This document shows positions 22,737 through 36,084 of a DNA stretch of 64,000 nucleotides, one piece after another. The notes beneath the pieces are model-generated. The model searched no databases, was not told where the DNA came from, and saw only the letters and a program-made list of their open reading frames with translations. The DNA is taken from positions 29,649,975 through 29,713,974 of the forward strand of contig CM037839.1 of assembly GCA_021234535.1 (NCBI GenBank). The letters run 5' to 3'. Source of the stretch: Stichopus chloronotus. Taxonomy: Eukaryota; Echinodermata; Holothuroidea; Aspidochirotida; Stichopodidae. The position numbers were made by a program, and so were the translations under genes. Positions within the stretch are counted from its first letter, which is position 1; every line of letters begins with the position of its first letter.

Positions 22737-24283
22737 TATGATGGTCTACTCTTTGAATTTTATATTTCGTTCTTAGATGCTCCGAGTAACTTTTTAATGA
22801 TATTTTCAATAGAAGTAAAATGTCACTGAGTCAATGTACCAGTGTTGTTACCCTTCTTCCAAAGAGTGTAGAAAAGACAGATCCTTCGAATTGGCGTCCA
22901 ATCAGTTTGCTGTACACTGGTCGCTAAAAGTACACTGTTCACTGGTCGCTAAAAGTTTGCAAATCAGAATTGTCAAAATCTTATCTGTCATTGTTAATGT
23001 GAAACATGTTCCGTCCCTGGGGGATCAATCCATGATAATATGTTATTATTGATTAATATATATAATATTATACATGATATTACTGATTATTCTGTCATCA
23101 AGAGTAACGATTGTTACCCTCGTCTCGGTTGATCAACGTAAAACCGTTGACAAAGTAGTAATTGGGTCTCAAGCTGTAAAAACCACCACCAATAGCCTAT
23201 CACTAAGGCATGGAGTCGGAGACATGTGACACTACTTGGCAAAGTACTTGTGACAAGCACCGCTGGTCTATCCATTCTCTATTCACTTTGTCGCCACTAT
23301 TTTTCGAGTTCCTCGCGAACGCGCCAAAGTAGTTTATCAAAGCTGTTTTCTCCTTCATTTTGGGTCGAGAACAAACCCGATCTAGTCTCACGGCAAGTCA
23401 TCACGAGGGACAAACTGCAGGGAGGTTTAGCTTCACATAATTTTAGAAACAAAGTCGATGCCTTGCTAGTTAGACCGATACTGTCTTGGTTAATGAATGA
23501 TGTGATAAGTCATTCCGTCACTGCCCGGTTTTTCCTTGCCAAGCAACTTCGCGCAGTAGCTCCACGGATATGGTTGAACTCGAGGCCCAATTCTGATATA
23601 TGTCCACGAATATAACATGCTAGTGCTGTTATTAAGAAGTTAAATAACTTAGACAATCACCTTACTCACTCATCTGTTAGTACCAAATGTATTGTTAAAT
23701 TCCTTTAACCCATTGATCTCAATATTTACTACTGAAAAGAAGCAACCCACCTTTCCAAGGGTTCCTTGACAACACACTAAAGGATTTTCAATATCGTTTA
23801 TCACATAAAGTTCTACATACAGGGAAAAGGATCGATTATTGGGGTATGGGTAACGGTATCTACCCATGGCAGCAATGTAATCAAATTGAGACAACAACCA
23901 CAGCCTCTGGAAATGTTTAAAAGTAAAATCCGTTCTTAAGTGGACCAAACAAGGTTTTCAAAGTTTGCCTGGTGAAAACTCCTCTTTTCATTTTAACCTG
24001 ACATAATTGAGGTGCCCTAGTATATACACACCAAAGATTGTTTTTTACCGAATTTGATATTTTCTGCATTACAAAGTTTGTCATTTGGAAATCAAGGGGC
24101 CTTCATATCTTCGAAAAAGACGTACAAAATGGACAAGTCCTCATCTTAAAGATTGAGAAGGAAATGAAGACAATAGATGAGACGGACTTTCTTAGTCTTG
24201 CACTAACAAAGTTAGAGGAAAGGTGGACAGTGGACAAATCCTTTGTTTTTATAAAAGATTCAAACCCTTATTTTCCCTTTTAA
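22737..24283 (+). mobile_element. Decayed Tx1/L1-like non-LTR retrotransposon (ORF2 fragment)
   Basis: Pieces of one LINE ORF2 follow in the right order across several frames. YDGLLFEFYISF (22737) is the conserved GPDGLPxEFY start of the reverse transcriptase fingers. FNDIFNRSKMSLSQ and VTLLPKSVEKTDPSNWRPIS (22793-22920) come next, then VTLVSVDQRKTVDKV (23113-23157), which is motif A with its Asp. VTLLGKVLV and NKPDLVSRQVITRDKLQGGL (23226-23615) are from the thumb. KDFQYRLSHKVLHTGKRIDY (about 23780) and THSLWKC belong to the CCHC-like tail. FVIWKSRGLHIFEKDVQNGQ (24038-24283) is the carboxyl end. Only about 70 bases separate motif A from the thumb, so the part with the YxDD catalytic motif is missing. 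Frame breaks and stops show it is dead. The amino-terminal endonuclease is absent (5' truncation). Confidence 0.85.
22915..22955 (+). repeat. 25-bp period duplication inside the LINE
   Basis: CACTGGTCGCTAAAAG occurs at 22915-22930 and again at 22940-22955. The duplication falls where the intact family would continue from WRPISLL into the next reverse transcriptase segment, and it contributes to the frame loss. Confidence 0.8.
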
Positions 24284-24299
24284 TAGGTATTTCATAGTT

Positions 24300-25080
24300 C
24301 ACAATTTTGAAAGTGAAACCATTTTTGAAAAGTGGAACTAAGAGTGCAGTATATGCAATTCATTGACTGCAATTAATTATTCTTTTCAGCATGATTCTCT
24401 TTTGGATGTATATTGTATATTTGCATATTGCATATACGTACATATTGCATATTTTGTATATTCGTGAAATGTAGAGCCAAATTAGTAAATATTTTTTTCC
24501 GTATTTGTAAAATTGTATTTGTTTATCTAATTACATATTTATTTTCCCTTTAAAAGTTTTTACATTCATGCTGTATGATTGCTGAACTGGTGAACCTTCT
24601 GGGTCACCCTAAATAAAAAATCGCTCCCTTCAATGATCACCACGTTTGTAATACATGCAAGCTCAATGAAACCCCAAATGTATTGGCAATATTTGTATTG
24701 GCAGTTTATTTTAGGTCTGTCACTTGCTAAATATTACCACATTTTTGTGCAAAGATAATTTGATTCTAATTTATGATAGTAAGACTAACCAAGTAGCTTG
24801 CTTAGGATGTCCATTGGTCTAACATTTGTTCCCTTGTATAAACTTCATCCGTTTGCTTTTGTGGAACTGTTATGTTGAGCAGACGGAGTAAGCTTCCAAT
24901 ATGATGCATGTTTGACATTATGTCAAAGCCACAAGTAACTTGGTTTTTATGTCAATGTTAAGCAAAACCTGTGCGTTTGTGGTTGTACATTTGTACTAGA
25001 GTGCATGTATGTGTTTTTGACACTTAGCCCTTGTCTCATATTTCATATGTAAATACCCTTATTGGCATGAAGAACACCAT
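24300..25080. other. AT-rich intergenic stretch, no gene seen
   Basis: Contains short ATATTGCATAT-type alternations near 24,410-24,470 and nothing else recognisable. Confidence 0.6.
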
Positions 25081-25084
25081 TGGT

Positions 25085-25880
25085 TTGGTCTAGGTCAAAC
25101 GGCATCCGTGGTCAGTAGAGGTCAAATTCTGAAAATTTTATTGACACAATACCTCAAGACAGGAATGGTGGATAGCTTTGATACTCAGGATTTATCTCAG
25201 GCAAAAGAATCCTATTTTTTGTGAAGGTCAAACGTTATCTGAGGTCATCAGAGGTTGACACTTAAAGTCTTGTTAACACAATAGCTCAAGTTAAGAATAA
25301 TGACTACCTTTTATACGTAACATGTAGATGCCGTATACCAAATCGAAGATTGCTTATGGTTGAGGTCATCTGAGGTCCCCAAAGGTCGAGAACTGGCACA
25401 ATACTTCCAAGTTAGGGAAGATGGCTTTTTTTCATCCATTTCATTCTGATTACGCTCCTTATTCACCAAAAGAACCCCTTTTTTGGCTTCGATAATAATC
25501 CTAACCTTGTGTAATCACGCGACGTTGTGTGTGTTTGTGACGCCTACGTTGTAAACTTATTATCTCGATCAAGAGGGGAAGGTTGGACAGATCTGATATT
25601 TAGTACATGTGTGTACTACATTAAGTAAAAATCCCTATTGTTCTTAGCGGAGATCAAAGGTCACTTGACGTTAAAACTTTTTAAGACACAATATCTCAAG
25701 AAGGGAAACTTGGACAAATTCCATACTTGGTATTTAATAAACCACATTGAGTACAACACCCCTATTGATTTTGGTGGAGGTCAAAATTCATTCGAGGTCA
25801 ACAGGGGTCAAATTGTGAAACTTTGCAATCAGGATAAATCTCAAGAAAGGAAGCTTGTACGGATCTTATGTTTCATTTGA
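25085..25880. repeat. Array of degenerate 120-165 bp repeats with AGGTCA half-sites
   Basis: About six diverged units. The anchor (A)CACAATA(C/T)CTCAAG-A-GGAA recurs near 25143, 25275, 25394, 25558 (poor), 25683 and 25830. Each anchor is preceded by GAGGTCA(A/T)...GAGGTCA-type phrases and followed by a GATACTTGGTAT-like piece. It shares the GGTCAAAGGTCA phrase with the element at 10.8 kb. One 80-codon open frame (25638-25880) runs along the last units and is most likely a by-product of the repeat. Confidence 0.75.
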
Positions 25881-28020
25881 AGCATAGGTAGCGCGTGACG
25901 CATCCAAATGCTACATTTCAGATTGAAAAACAAATATCCATAATTGCATCATCGAAACCACAAAGCATTTGTGCGTTCTGCTTTGCTCATGTCTCAGGCC
26001 CATGTAGAAAAAAATCCAGTTACGTCCAGTTTCACCACCCGATCCCCATATTAGCCAAGTGATCCAAGAATAAATGAAAGAGGATGCATAAATTAATATG
26101 ATTCTTATATCATCTCAACCCATCTGATGTGTATTACCATTTTCATAGGTTAAGATTTATTTTTCTCCTCCTTCATTGAAAAATGCAGACATGAGATTCC
26201 TATTTGACTTGCAAGGGCGGATACAGGGGCATTGTCAAATGTGTCCGAACCCCAACCTTTTTTTTTCAAGAGCAATTTTTTTCTCAGAGAGAAATATATT
26301 ACGACAATCGTGGTTGCTCTTTCGTATTCACCAGAAGTAGTAGCCTGCTGAGATAACGTAATAAGCAGGAACTTATACGAAAACTTCGCCAAGTATTTGC
26401 TTAATCTGTAGTTTCTTTCCAAACCACCCATTACTGTAGCTACAATGTCCAGCGATTTATCGGCAGCTTATCAAACCAATTGGCCTGAAGTGAAATTTGT
26501 CTGAGTAATGCGACAGTATAGGTTGCGGTACACGTACATTCACCCTCCTCCAGACATCTTACCCAGTGAGACCCAACCACGAACCAAACATTGTACGATT
26601 TGAAAGAATAGCCTTTCCCGCAGGTTGTACTAACCATGCTGGTAAGGTAAACAATAACTCCGTCGAGCTATATTTTCCGAAACAGTGAAGGGTTTTTCAA
26701 AAGGATTTTCAAACAAAATATGACACCCTTGACAAAAATAAGAGAGACGGAAGTTTCGCTACGATATTCACGAAATTGCTCGCTTGGTTTATAGTGTTTA
26801 CCCAGTGATGTTAATAAAAGTCAGTTTTAAGTTAATGTTCACAGTCGAATGTTGACCAGATGTTACCGTGATCTATATTTTACTCCTCTGGACCATAATG
26901 GGTCCAAATTAGACTAAGATGTAAAAAAAAAAAAAAATGAGAAAAAGTCCGTCTGCTATACCTATCCTTATGTATGCTAGGTCATAACTGTTTGTAAGCC
27001 TGCAGAAGACACCTGACATGTATCAGGGAAATGTAAGGGTAAGGAGAAGGAGATACATAGCAGACTCCTTCCTTTGTTCCCAACTAGTTGCCGCCATGGG
27101 CGTCTCTTTTGTTTATCGCTTACAGATTCAATGGGTTCAGAGGTCATTGGGTTACTCAAACATAAAAGGTTCATGTCGTCTGCTACCTTGAAAAATTTTG
27201 TCCATAGCTGTAACATAGCCAATCGCTATTCTTGAAAAATTAATTTTCAACTTCCCGACGCGTTCCGACGCGCCTATCACAGTAGATCACTTTGTGGTTG
27301 TGTATACCTTATTAAACCTGGGAACGTTGGGAAAATTGATAAAATAATAAAATGCTGTAATAAAATATAGTCTTAAGACGATTTTCATTATTTGCATATA
27401 TGGCAAAAGCTCTATGTCTTATTCTTAAACACAGTTCTATCTTGATTATCTTGGTGATAACCAGTAGTTTTGATTTGCGAGAGAGTCCTTCTGACTTGAG
27501 TGTCGGTTACAACTTGCGCCTCAAAGCATTGTTTTAAGTAATTCTTTTTATAGGTTATAAGCAGGTGTGAATACAGGTCCCTTGGATACCAGCTAAATCC
27601 CGATGTACCTCACAAAAGTAAAAAAAAGTGCCCTAGGCCGTATTCTTCCCTTATGAATCGAAACTCTTATCACAACGACAGAGAAAATCTAACAGGATTA
27701 CCATAAATTAAACTTTCTGATGTGACTCAGTCTATTACACCTCCCTGTTTTCAGCAAATCATCAGTATAGACAGATAGACTTTTCAACTTCGCGGTCATC
27801 ATCATCATGATACTATTGGGTTGTTTATTTGGAAGTGATTAACTGGTAATTTTCATTGCATGCCAAATACTATCCCATTGAAGCTTTACATAAAGTACAG
27901 CTTGATTCGATCCCTCATGCTGTAAGTGACCTTTACAGCATAAAACAGGCTGCCTCAATGCAGTACAAGCTGCACAGCAAAAGGTTCATATGGCATCGCC
28001 ATTGTCATAACATTTTCATC

Positions 28021-28500
28021 GATAAGACTTAATGTAATATATGCATAACTAAAGGATGATGAAAAGAATTAGGGTTTAATTAATGGATTATATTATGGAG
28101 TCATCAAACACTTGACATGCGTAACAGGTTTTGTGTTAACATCGTTCGTTTTTTTTTAATATTTTAAAGGGTTATGCTCACACTGTTTCATTGCAATGAT
28201 TGTTTTATTTGCTTAGACCTGGTTCATAACCTAGCCATGTGGATCCTTCTGGCCTGATCGGGTTCAATGATGGAAGTAGCCCAACGTTGTCCTGACAATG
28301 TAGAATTTCATGTACTGGGTATCCGGATATACGGTGAGCGCAAGAAGAGCCATGCGAACTTTTCAGAAAAAAAAACATTTGGTCCCAGTTGCTACCCAAT
28401 TCCGGTAAAAGGGAGTTGCCCAGTGACAGCGTAAGTTGCCTCCTAACTGCGTTACCCAATACGGACCCAATCAGGGGTCCAATTGAGCCTCAACTGGCCC
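28021..28500. repeat. Diverged duplicated segment, copy 1
   Basis: Shares an ordered series of phrases with 28550-29000. These are CTTGACATGCGTAACAGGTT and GTTAACATCGT near 28113, the CTAGCCATGTGGATCCTTC piece near 28232, and GTCCTGACAATGT near 28290. It ends in a stretch of CCCAAT/GGACCC words (28380-28500). Confidence 0.65.
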
Positions 28501-28549
28501 CCAAAAAGCATTATTGTATGAATGTTTATTACATGAATCTCATATCATT

Positions 28550-29340
28550 TGCATAAATAAGGCTAAATGTAATTAACCCATAGACTTATTTTAAAGGATA
28601 CTTACAAAAGAGGTAAAGGTTTAGTTAATGCAATGTATTGTGAAGATATTATAAAGTTGACATGCATAAACAGGTTTTGTATAAACATCGTCGCTTATGT
28701 TGGTGGATAATCAAATAGGCTGTTCTCAAATTGTTACATTGAAATCAATTTCTTGTATTTATTTTAGTGTGATCATCTAAGTTTATCTTTATTATGAAGT
28801 TGTAATTCAACCAATTAGTATACATTACATTGGTTGTTCCCAGATCTTTTATAACACCTTCAACATTGGGATGTGAATCCGGTAGTGATTCGTAAACTAG
28901 CCAAGTTGGACCTTCGGACCTAAAGGGTGCATGACTAATGCCTCAAATGACCCCAAAATGCAACCCAAATTTGTCCAGATAATGTCTAATGCAGCACTAC
29001 TATCATCAAATCCATAGAGCACAGCTTGACCATGTGCAACCCTCCCCAGAAAATCACACAAAGGCCCAACTGCAACCCTGCCAGACAGACTAGCGCAATT
29101 GAGACCATTTAATCCCCAAGTACAGCTAGAACTGGGTCCTACTGAGGGGGGAGGGGGAAGATCTGGCAAAATTTATTGAACAACACCGCTTGGCCGCAGT
29201 GAGTACCAAGTCCCAGTCCAATGAGTGAACTCACCATGGGCCCAACAGTCCCCGCCAGTTACAATACAAGACCCGTCTGAACTAGGTAAATTAATAATGG
29301 TCCACCTGGTAGATCAATTTGGGCCTTTGCTGACCCAAAC
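28550..29340. repeat. Diverged duplicated segment, copy 2, with CCCAA-rich tail
   Basis: GTTGACATGCATAAACAGG near 28658, TAAACATCGTCG near 28683, CTAGCCAAGTTGGACCTTC near 28897 and GTCCAGATAATGT near 28974 follow the same order as copy 1, with offsets between about 545 and 685 bases because of indels. The tail to 29,340 is rich in GGGCCCAA, GGACC and CCCAAT words like copy 1's. The same-strand copies suggest an old tandem duplication or two insertions of one family. Confidence 0.6.
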
Positions 29341-32300
29341 AAAGCATTCCCAGGATTGAATCCATTCGGAAAAAGTTGAGTGGTTCCATTTGAATTTTGA
29401 ATGGGGTTTGAAAACTTTTCCATTCACAATTGCATAGAACCTATTAAGCACCAGAAGCTATTTAAAACCATTTTAAAGAACTTTTAAATCAGATAGTACC
29501 ATTCAAAACTAGTAAACTCTATTCAAAGTTGAATGTATTTTGGACAAAGGTTGAATGGATTTTAATCCTGAATTTTGGAGTTACCCCTGTTATTGCGCAT
29601 TTCTGCAAAATGCTTCTAAATATTGATTTAGTGGCATTCCATGCGACGATCCATTTCCGGAGAAAAGTAACCCAACGCGATATATTCTGACTCGCACAAC
29701 TCAAAACCGCCACCATTTATACCACGAATACACTTCTATACAACTTTATCTTACAAATGCATTTACGCACAAAAGGAAAACGTGCTTAATTCGTTTGGGT
29801 GACATCGTGTCCATACAGTTACTGCGATCACTTCCGTACATAACCAATTTTAGCTAACATACTACAAGTCCTGATTCTGCGTGCATATCAAACACAATTA
29901 ATTCTTTCATTATCGGTAATACCGTCACTTGAAACTATCATGTCTCAGAGAATAATAAGATGCAGGGAAAACAAACGAGAGACGTATGGGTGAGATGGAG
30001 AGACGGTACTAGAATATGATCAATGAAGCCATGCGAAAATCTTACATTACAACGGCAAGCAGACGGCTAAAAAGACTAGCCGCGGAGTAAACATGGACAA
30101 AGGCGGCATTCATTATTGCTACGCTTTCTATCCACACACACACATTCCATGTATAAAGTTGATACCAGCGCACCAACGGCGCTTGGATACAAGTCCGTTT
30201 TAAATTATCTTCCCCAAACAACAACATAAGGCAGATAGGAGGTTGCTAGCTCGTAGTCGTAGTATTAGTTTCCTTGCAGTCTGCCGTAGAGCTTTCGATT
30301 TTGCAATCAGACGGGGCAGCAGTCCCTACGTGATGTTGTTGAAATGATTACATCTGCAAGCAATTTGGCGGGCACAATGTGTGTACACTTTGCTAAGCGA
30401 CGGTCGCAAAGTGGGAGGTGTTTGTTTCTCGTGTAAGTATAGTTTGGAACGGAAGTCGAGATATATACACTGCACCGTAGCTCAAAATGGCGCCCGGAAG
30501 ACCAGGGTTGAGAGTAATTCAGTGACGAAACAGCAGGTTCGATACAGGCTATAGCTTGAGTGCATTGCTCCCTGGGATTAGTGATCTTTCCTGGCATTAA
30601 ATGTTCAATCGGGTTTCCCTCTCCAATAAGGCGCGGTCAAGCTTCTCTCGTGTGCACTCTGACTATTATTTTGGATCAGATTAAACACTTTGAACCTGTA
30701 GCCTGCTCGTCGGAAGTATTCCCTGATTTTCATCAAGAGAACATTTCGGCCTGTGAAAGTGAAAATTTGCTCTCTTTTATTCCCTAATACGTGATGCTGA
30801 AGGTCTCTTCCGCGTACTATCTCATGTGTTAATTTTTCATCCTCTGGAGACGGGGAAATTATTTCCTGGATGTAAACCATCTCTATCACTGGGAATAATC
30901 TTATTGTTGGATTACACCTCGGTAGGCAAAAAAGCCTAACCACATCTACGTTGGATGACTCTTTCATGTCCTTGAAGAGGACATTTGGACGATACACCAA
31001 AGGAATCACTTGGCTGGTTGATGAGATTATCTTGGCGTTAAAATGTCTGCTACTCAGCACCGTAAGAAAAAGAGCCTACAGGTTCCGGGTTCAACCAATG
31101 TCAGGCAAGAGCTTGGAGTTGACGTTTGGCAACCGCGGGAGAAGGTAATAAACGCTGACCAAAGTATGTTTATCTCGTTTCTTTAGTTTATTGCTCTACG
31201 CCCCACGCAATCCATGATTCTTTAGATTCAACTTTTAACAGGAAACGGCAAAGGTGTTGTTTCACTTAATTAAGAAAAGTTTAGGCCTACACAGCTTAAG
31301 GTAAACTCTACCATTCTGCGTATTCTTCTCATACAAAACCGTTTGTATGCATTCAGAAAGCCTCTGGCAAAACGTAAGGCGCGCTTCATTGCACCGCCAA
31401 TTGATAAAACAGAAGCATCCTATCGGCGAATAACGTTCGTCGATAGAAATTAAACCAACTTCGTCCCACCTTTTATTGCAGTGTAGAATTCTGTGTAACA
31501 TACATGGTATCTGTACAGTATATATTGGTTACCGTTACGTGTTTCCTTGTGATGTTTGTCAACGATGGCTGACATAGTTCAAATGGGAAGTTAATTGTAC
31601 TCACCCGAGAACGTATCCAGGAGGTCTACCTGGATTTCAGCCATTTTCAGAGATGGGCGTTAGGAAGGCTGAAGCACATACATTCATGTGAGTGTATGTA
31701 TAGTGTTCTACACAGATTTTCAAGAGAGGGGTAGCCATCTCGAAATGTGTAACAGTCGCGAAACGATCACTGAGTGAATAGTTTGGGGGGGGGGGACAGA
31801 AATTGTGATATTGAGATGCAAAATGGTGCCACTTAGAGACGGCTCATGCTCATTTGAATTAGTATTACCCAATCATCAACTTTTTTCGGAGGTCGAGCGG
31901 ACCCTTTCTGAAGTATCCTTTTTCATGGGGGCCTGTGCTTTATCAGGGTTCGGCCATTTTTACTCGGGGAGGGGGGTCGGGAGGGGAGAAACCTCTCGTG
32001 GATGACACTGTATGTGTATATATATATCGTTTCCATGGACGTGTCTTTTTGTTTTTAAGTATGCTTGTTGTTCGTTTATTTCAGTTGCCACACAATACAT
32101 TCGTGATGTACAGTAGCAAAAGCAGGCAGTATAAAATAACGAAAAGCAACAGGATAGGGCAAATATGTTCAGGCCTGGCGCTTAAATTTAGGATATAAAA
32201 TTAAAAAACGAGCTTAGAAAGGAATGGTGTCTCGTTATCAGTCAACTGAAAAGATTGTAAAATGAAATAATGGTGTGTGGAATCAGTGCGTTAAGTAATA

Positions 32301-35300
32301 CAAAAAAAATGCCACTCATAATCCCATTAAACGCTTCAAAATTTTTTACTATTGTATTACTTTTTCGGAAATAGATGGTGTACAGTTTGAAAAATTGCGC
32401 ATAAAGCTAACACGTGAGTGTGTCATATGTGTTCGTTTATGACAATGGAATGACTGATTCTGAAATTTGACAGTCCAAAAGACTATTTGATTATTTGTTC
32501 CATGGTGATTTTAAATCAAAGAATGCTGTTTTTACAATACAGTGAATAAATATACACTCGATAGACTGTAGATAGCATGCTCATTAAGGCTGACGTTAAC
32601 GCGCACAATGCGTGATGTTAGTGCGCATTATACGTGAAATAAATACATATAACCCTAAGCGTGTTACTGTTAACTCAAAGTTCGTTCTTACAAATTATTA
32701 CAAAGCTGTTACAGTTTTCTTCTTTCTTTCTTTTTGTTGGAAAAACGGGGAAGAAGCAGCCACAGAAAACTTTCACTCGTCGTGACGAATCACTGTAAAC
32801 TTGACAGAATTTTTCAGCTTATCTCAAACATCAGTTACCACCTTGCAATTCCCTTTAACTTTACCGTTTGAATATTCTTTACATACTTCCCTCGATGGCA
32901 ACTTGATGAAATCTGATGAATTTGATAATTTGCCAGACATCGTAACGTTTCGATCATTCGGTTTCAATGAATTATATCATGTGTTGAATATAGGGAGTGG
33001 AGAAGTTCGCATGATAGCCCGTGTTGTCTTTTACGTTGGCAACGATCTAGCCTACAGTATTCTTCAACAAGTGAGGTCCCTATTTGCTGGAAGGTGGTCC
33101 TTGCTGTGAGTTTCACAAGTTAAACATTTTCGATTCACGTAGCGCTTTGAGAGTGTTTACATGCGCGACATCCGTTGAGTAATGTGCACTATGTGTTGAT
33201 ATTTAGTTACTATGTTAGACAGAAATCAACAAAAACAGTGAGCACACAAGCACATGCAATATTTGGAATGTGAACCATTTTGTAGATGACAAAGTTCCAT
33301 GACGGTCATGTGATATTAACATATAGTTGTTCATTCATGCATAGTGGCATCGTCATGACTCTCCTGTAAATCACAATCAAGCTGCTTCACGTGTCTTTAA
33401 CGTATATGTTCTGTCCACGTGAGTTGTGTTTTTCATTTATTCGCCTCGGTCATGTGACTTCATGGTGTGAATACTTTTAGTTACCAGGCTGTTGGTAACG
33501 TAATAAATATGAAAAGAGAATGTGACGCTCCAGTCATTACTAAAATTACATTTTGTGATAGATGAGAGATTTTAATGGTTTTGCCCTTTATTTCCTATGT
33601 TCTGATCTTTATGTGATAACGTCCTGCTGATGACGATGGTGATAAGAAAGGGATGTAATTCGCGAAATTTCTGCCCGACCTGCAGAAAAGTTGATAAAGG
33701 TCCACATGCTTTTCAAATGTATTGTCGGAACATTCCTATTTTACACATCTATCAAGGCAAAATTAGTTATCCGTGGTGTAACACCTACCATACAATGCCG
33801 TATTATTATAAGTTTATCTCCTTAACAGATTTGTGGTAAAATATCATCTACAACTAGAAAGTTTCAGTCAGAACGCGGTGACAGAAATAATCGGCTATTT
33901 TTTTTTCATTTTTCTTATGATGACAAGTACTATTCATGAGTACGTGTTTATGCCGCTACCAAGCTTTGACCTTCGAACATTGTTTACTTAAAGATCATCA
34001 ATACTTACCTGAAGTATGCAAGTTAACATTAATGATGCACTGCCCATACAGCACACAATGTCCAATAATAGGGAGAGACATAAATCACATACTCATGAAT
34101 ACTGTCTGAGCGGTTTCTCTCTCCACCTCCCTCTCTCTCTTTCTCTCTTTACAGCAAAAGTGCTGTCAATAATTGATACTACTTTTTTTTTACCTTTTTT
34201 ATGTATTTCTGTACTTATTGTTCTGTAAATCAACAAAAAATTTTAAGACTGTATACTCCCTTAGATAACATTTCCTGTAACCAGTGACTCAAATTAGAAA
34301 CTAAGAGTATATTTAGAAGGAACAATTGAAGTTTTCCCAATTAGTAGGCTTTCTGCCATAAACACGCCACAAGGGACTGTTTGAATCCCATCGAAGGTCA
34401 TTACCCTGCAGTGCATTATAATTTTAATTAGTTCACAGACGAATAACAAAGGTAAAGGCTCATCGATTGCTTTAAAGGAGCATAAAACGATTTTTTTTTT
34501 TTATAAATGCAACCAATAGTGATGACTATGAAGAAAGAAACATCGTTTCAGAGGATATAGTGATACTAATTGATGCATTTTCAAATGACTCTTGGGGAAA
34601 GTGATGGTTGTTCAACTGCATTAGAATTATGTCAATTTGTTTTTTCTTTAAGCAATTATACTTCGAAATATTCTTAGATAAGTTTTCAAAATCTGTGAGA
34701 GTCCATCATCGACGTCGGTACAATTTATAAGGTAGCTATGAACTTCGTATACAAAGTAAATGGAGTTATGTTGGTATGTTCGTATCATAACCAATGCTTG
34801 TGGCAACTACTTGATATCGTGGTTGTGTATAGACATGTCACATTGCTTCGAACAAACGGGCATGCAATGGGACATTGTCAATGTTGGGCTATTATTTGGC
34901 CATGTGAGTAGTAAAATCACAAAACATGAGAGGTAAGAATCATGTATGAGTAAGTAGTAATGCATGCTATTTCCAACCATTTACGAACCACACCTCTTGA
35001 TGACGTATCACATTCTTCACAGATAAGAGACAGTATTATCATCCATTCTCACTACAGACTTTGAGAACATGTGATACATCTCTATAGTTTGGATGCCTCT
35101 TGCACAGCCTTATATCATGGATTATGCTAACTATATAAAAAATAAAGGTTTCAGAACATTTCAAATTGGGGGTTCTTACCCAAACTCATAAGATAATCGA
35201 CGTGGTGAAGAGCGCTTACTATATTTTGCAAAGAAGTCATTCCAGTTTTATTATAAAATTTATTTTCTGAAATTGTGTGAAAAACTGATGTAAGTACTTC

Positions 35301-36076
35301 ACAAGTAAATGAGTGTGGAAAGTAAAGACAGAACACCTTCTGGAGAAAGAGAAGAGTAGAAATGCATCGGACTACAAAAAGGAATGGTGGAATTGCCACT
35401 ACGGTGGTGAAAATTCCAAAGATAGTCCTTTAATTAAGTTTAATATCAACAACTGCATTCAAGCGATGTCTAAAAACAACCACTGTAACAGTAACATATC
35501 AAGCGTAGGCGGCCATAACCAATTGCGAAGGCGTCTGCTTCGTACGGGGGCGTATCTAAGATCATCTATACTCTCATAATAGGGCATGGGTCAACAGGAA
35601 ACAGGCTATGAGTTTTTCACAAAATTGATGGATACTTTTAATATGACAAAAAACGATGGTTTTCATATTTGAGGCCTCAATATTTTCTGTCCTATTCTGT
35701 TCTATTCTTATATATCGCCATCAGACTGGTGCAGACGTCTCATCCAAACGCACTCTACGTAATGTGATGCTTCACAGCCTTATTACATGGTTCTTACTAC
35801 TGTTGACTTATGGTGTGTCTGCTCACTTGTCTGGCAGAATTTATCGTTTTCGTCCTTCGCCTTGCTCGGTGGTTGGACCTTGTTTAAATAAATCTGAAGT
35901 TCATGAAAACGTGTTCTTGTTTAGCATGGATACTGCAACTTCTTTTCCCATGCAGGCGTAATAAATAAAACATAGGCACGCTCAGAGCAAGGAGTAGTTC
36001 CCTTTTTTTTTTCGGAATGACTACATTTTGAACTCATAAACATCTATTCCCATCCCCGATAATTGTGAGAATATCG

Positions 36077-36084
36077 TGACGTCA
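36077..36084. promoter_or_regulatory. TGACGTCA octamer (CRE-type)
   Basis: Exact palindromic CREB/ATF consensus in the context CG-TGACGTCA-AC. Function not shown. Confidence 0.3.

Noticed and set aside
25638..25880. 80-codon frame in the 25 kb array
   Set aside because: It coincides with repeat units; the translation has no known domain.
35656..35961. 101-codon frame with a hydrophobic LITWFLLLLTYG stretch
   Set aside because: A single membrane-like segment in AT-rich DNA is expected by chance; no signal of a gene around it.
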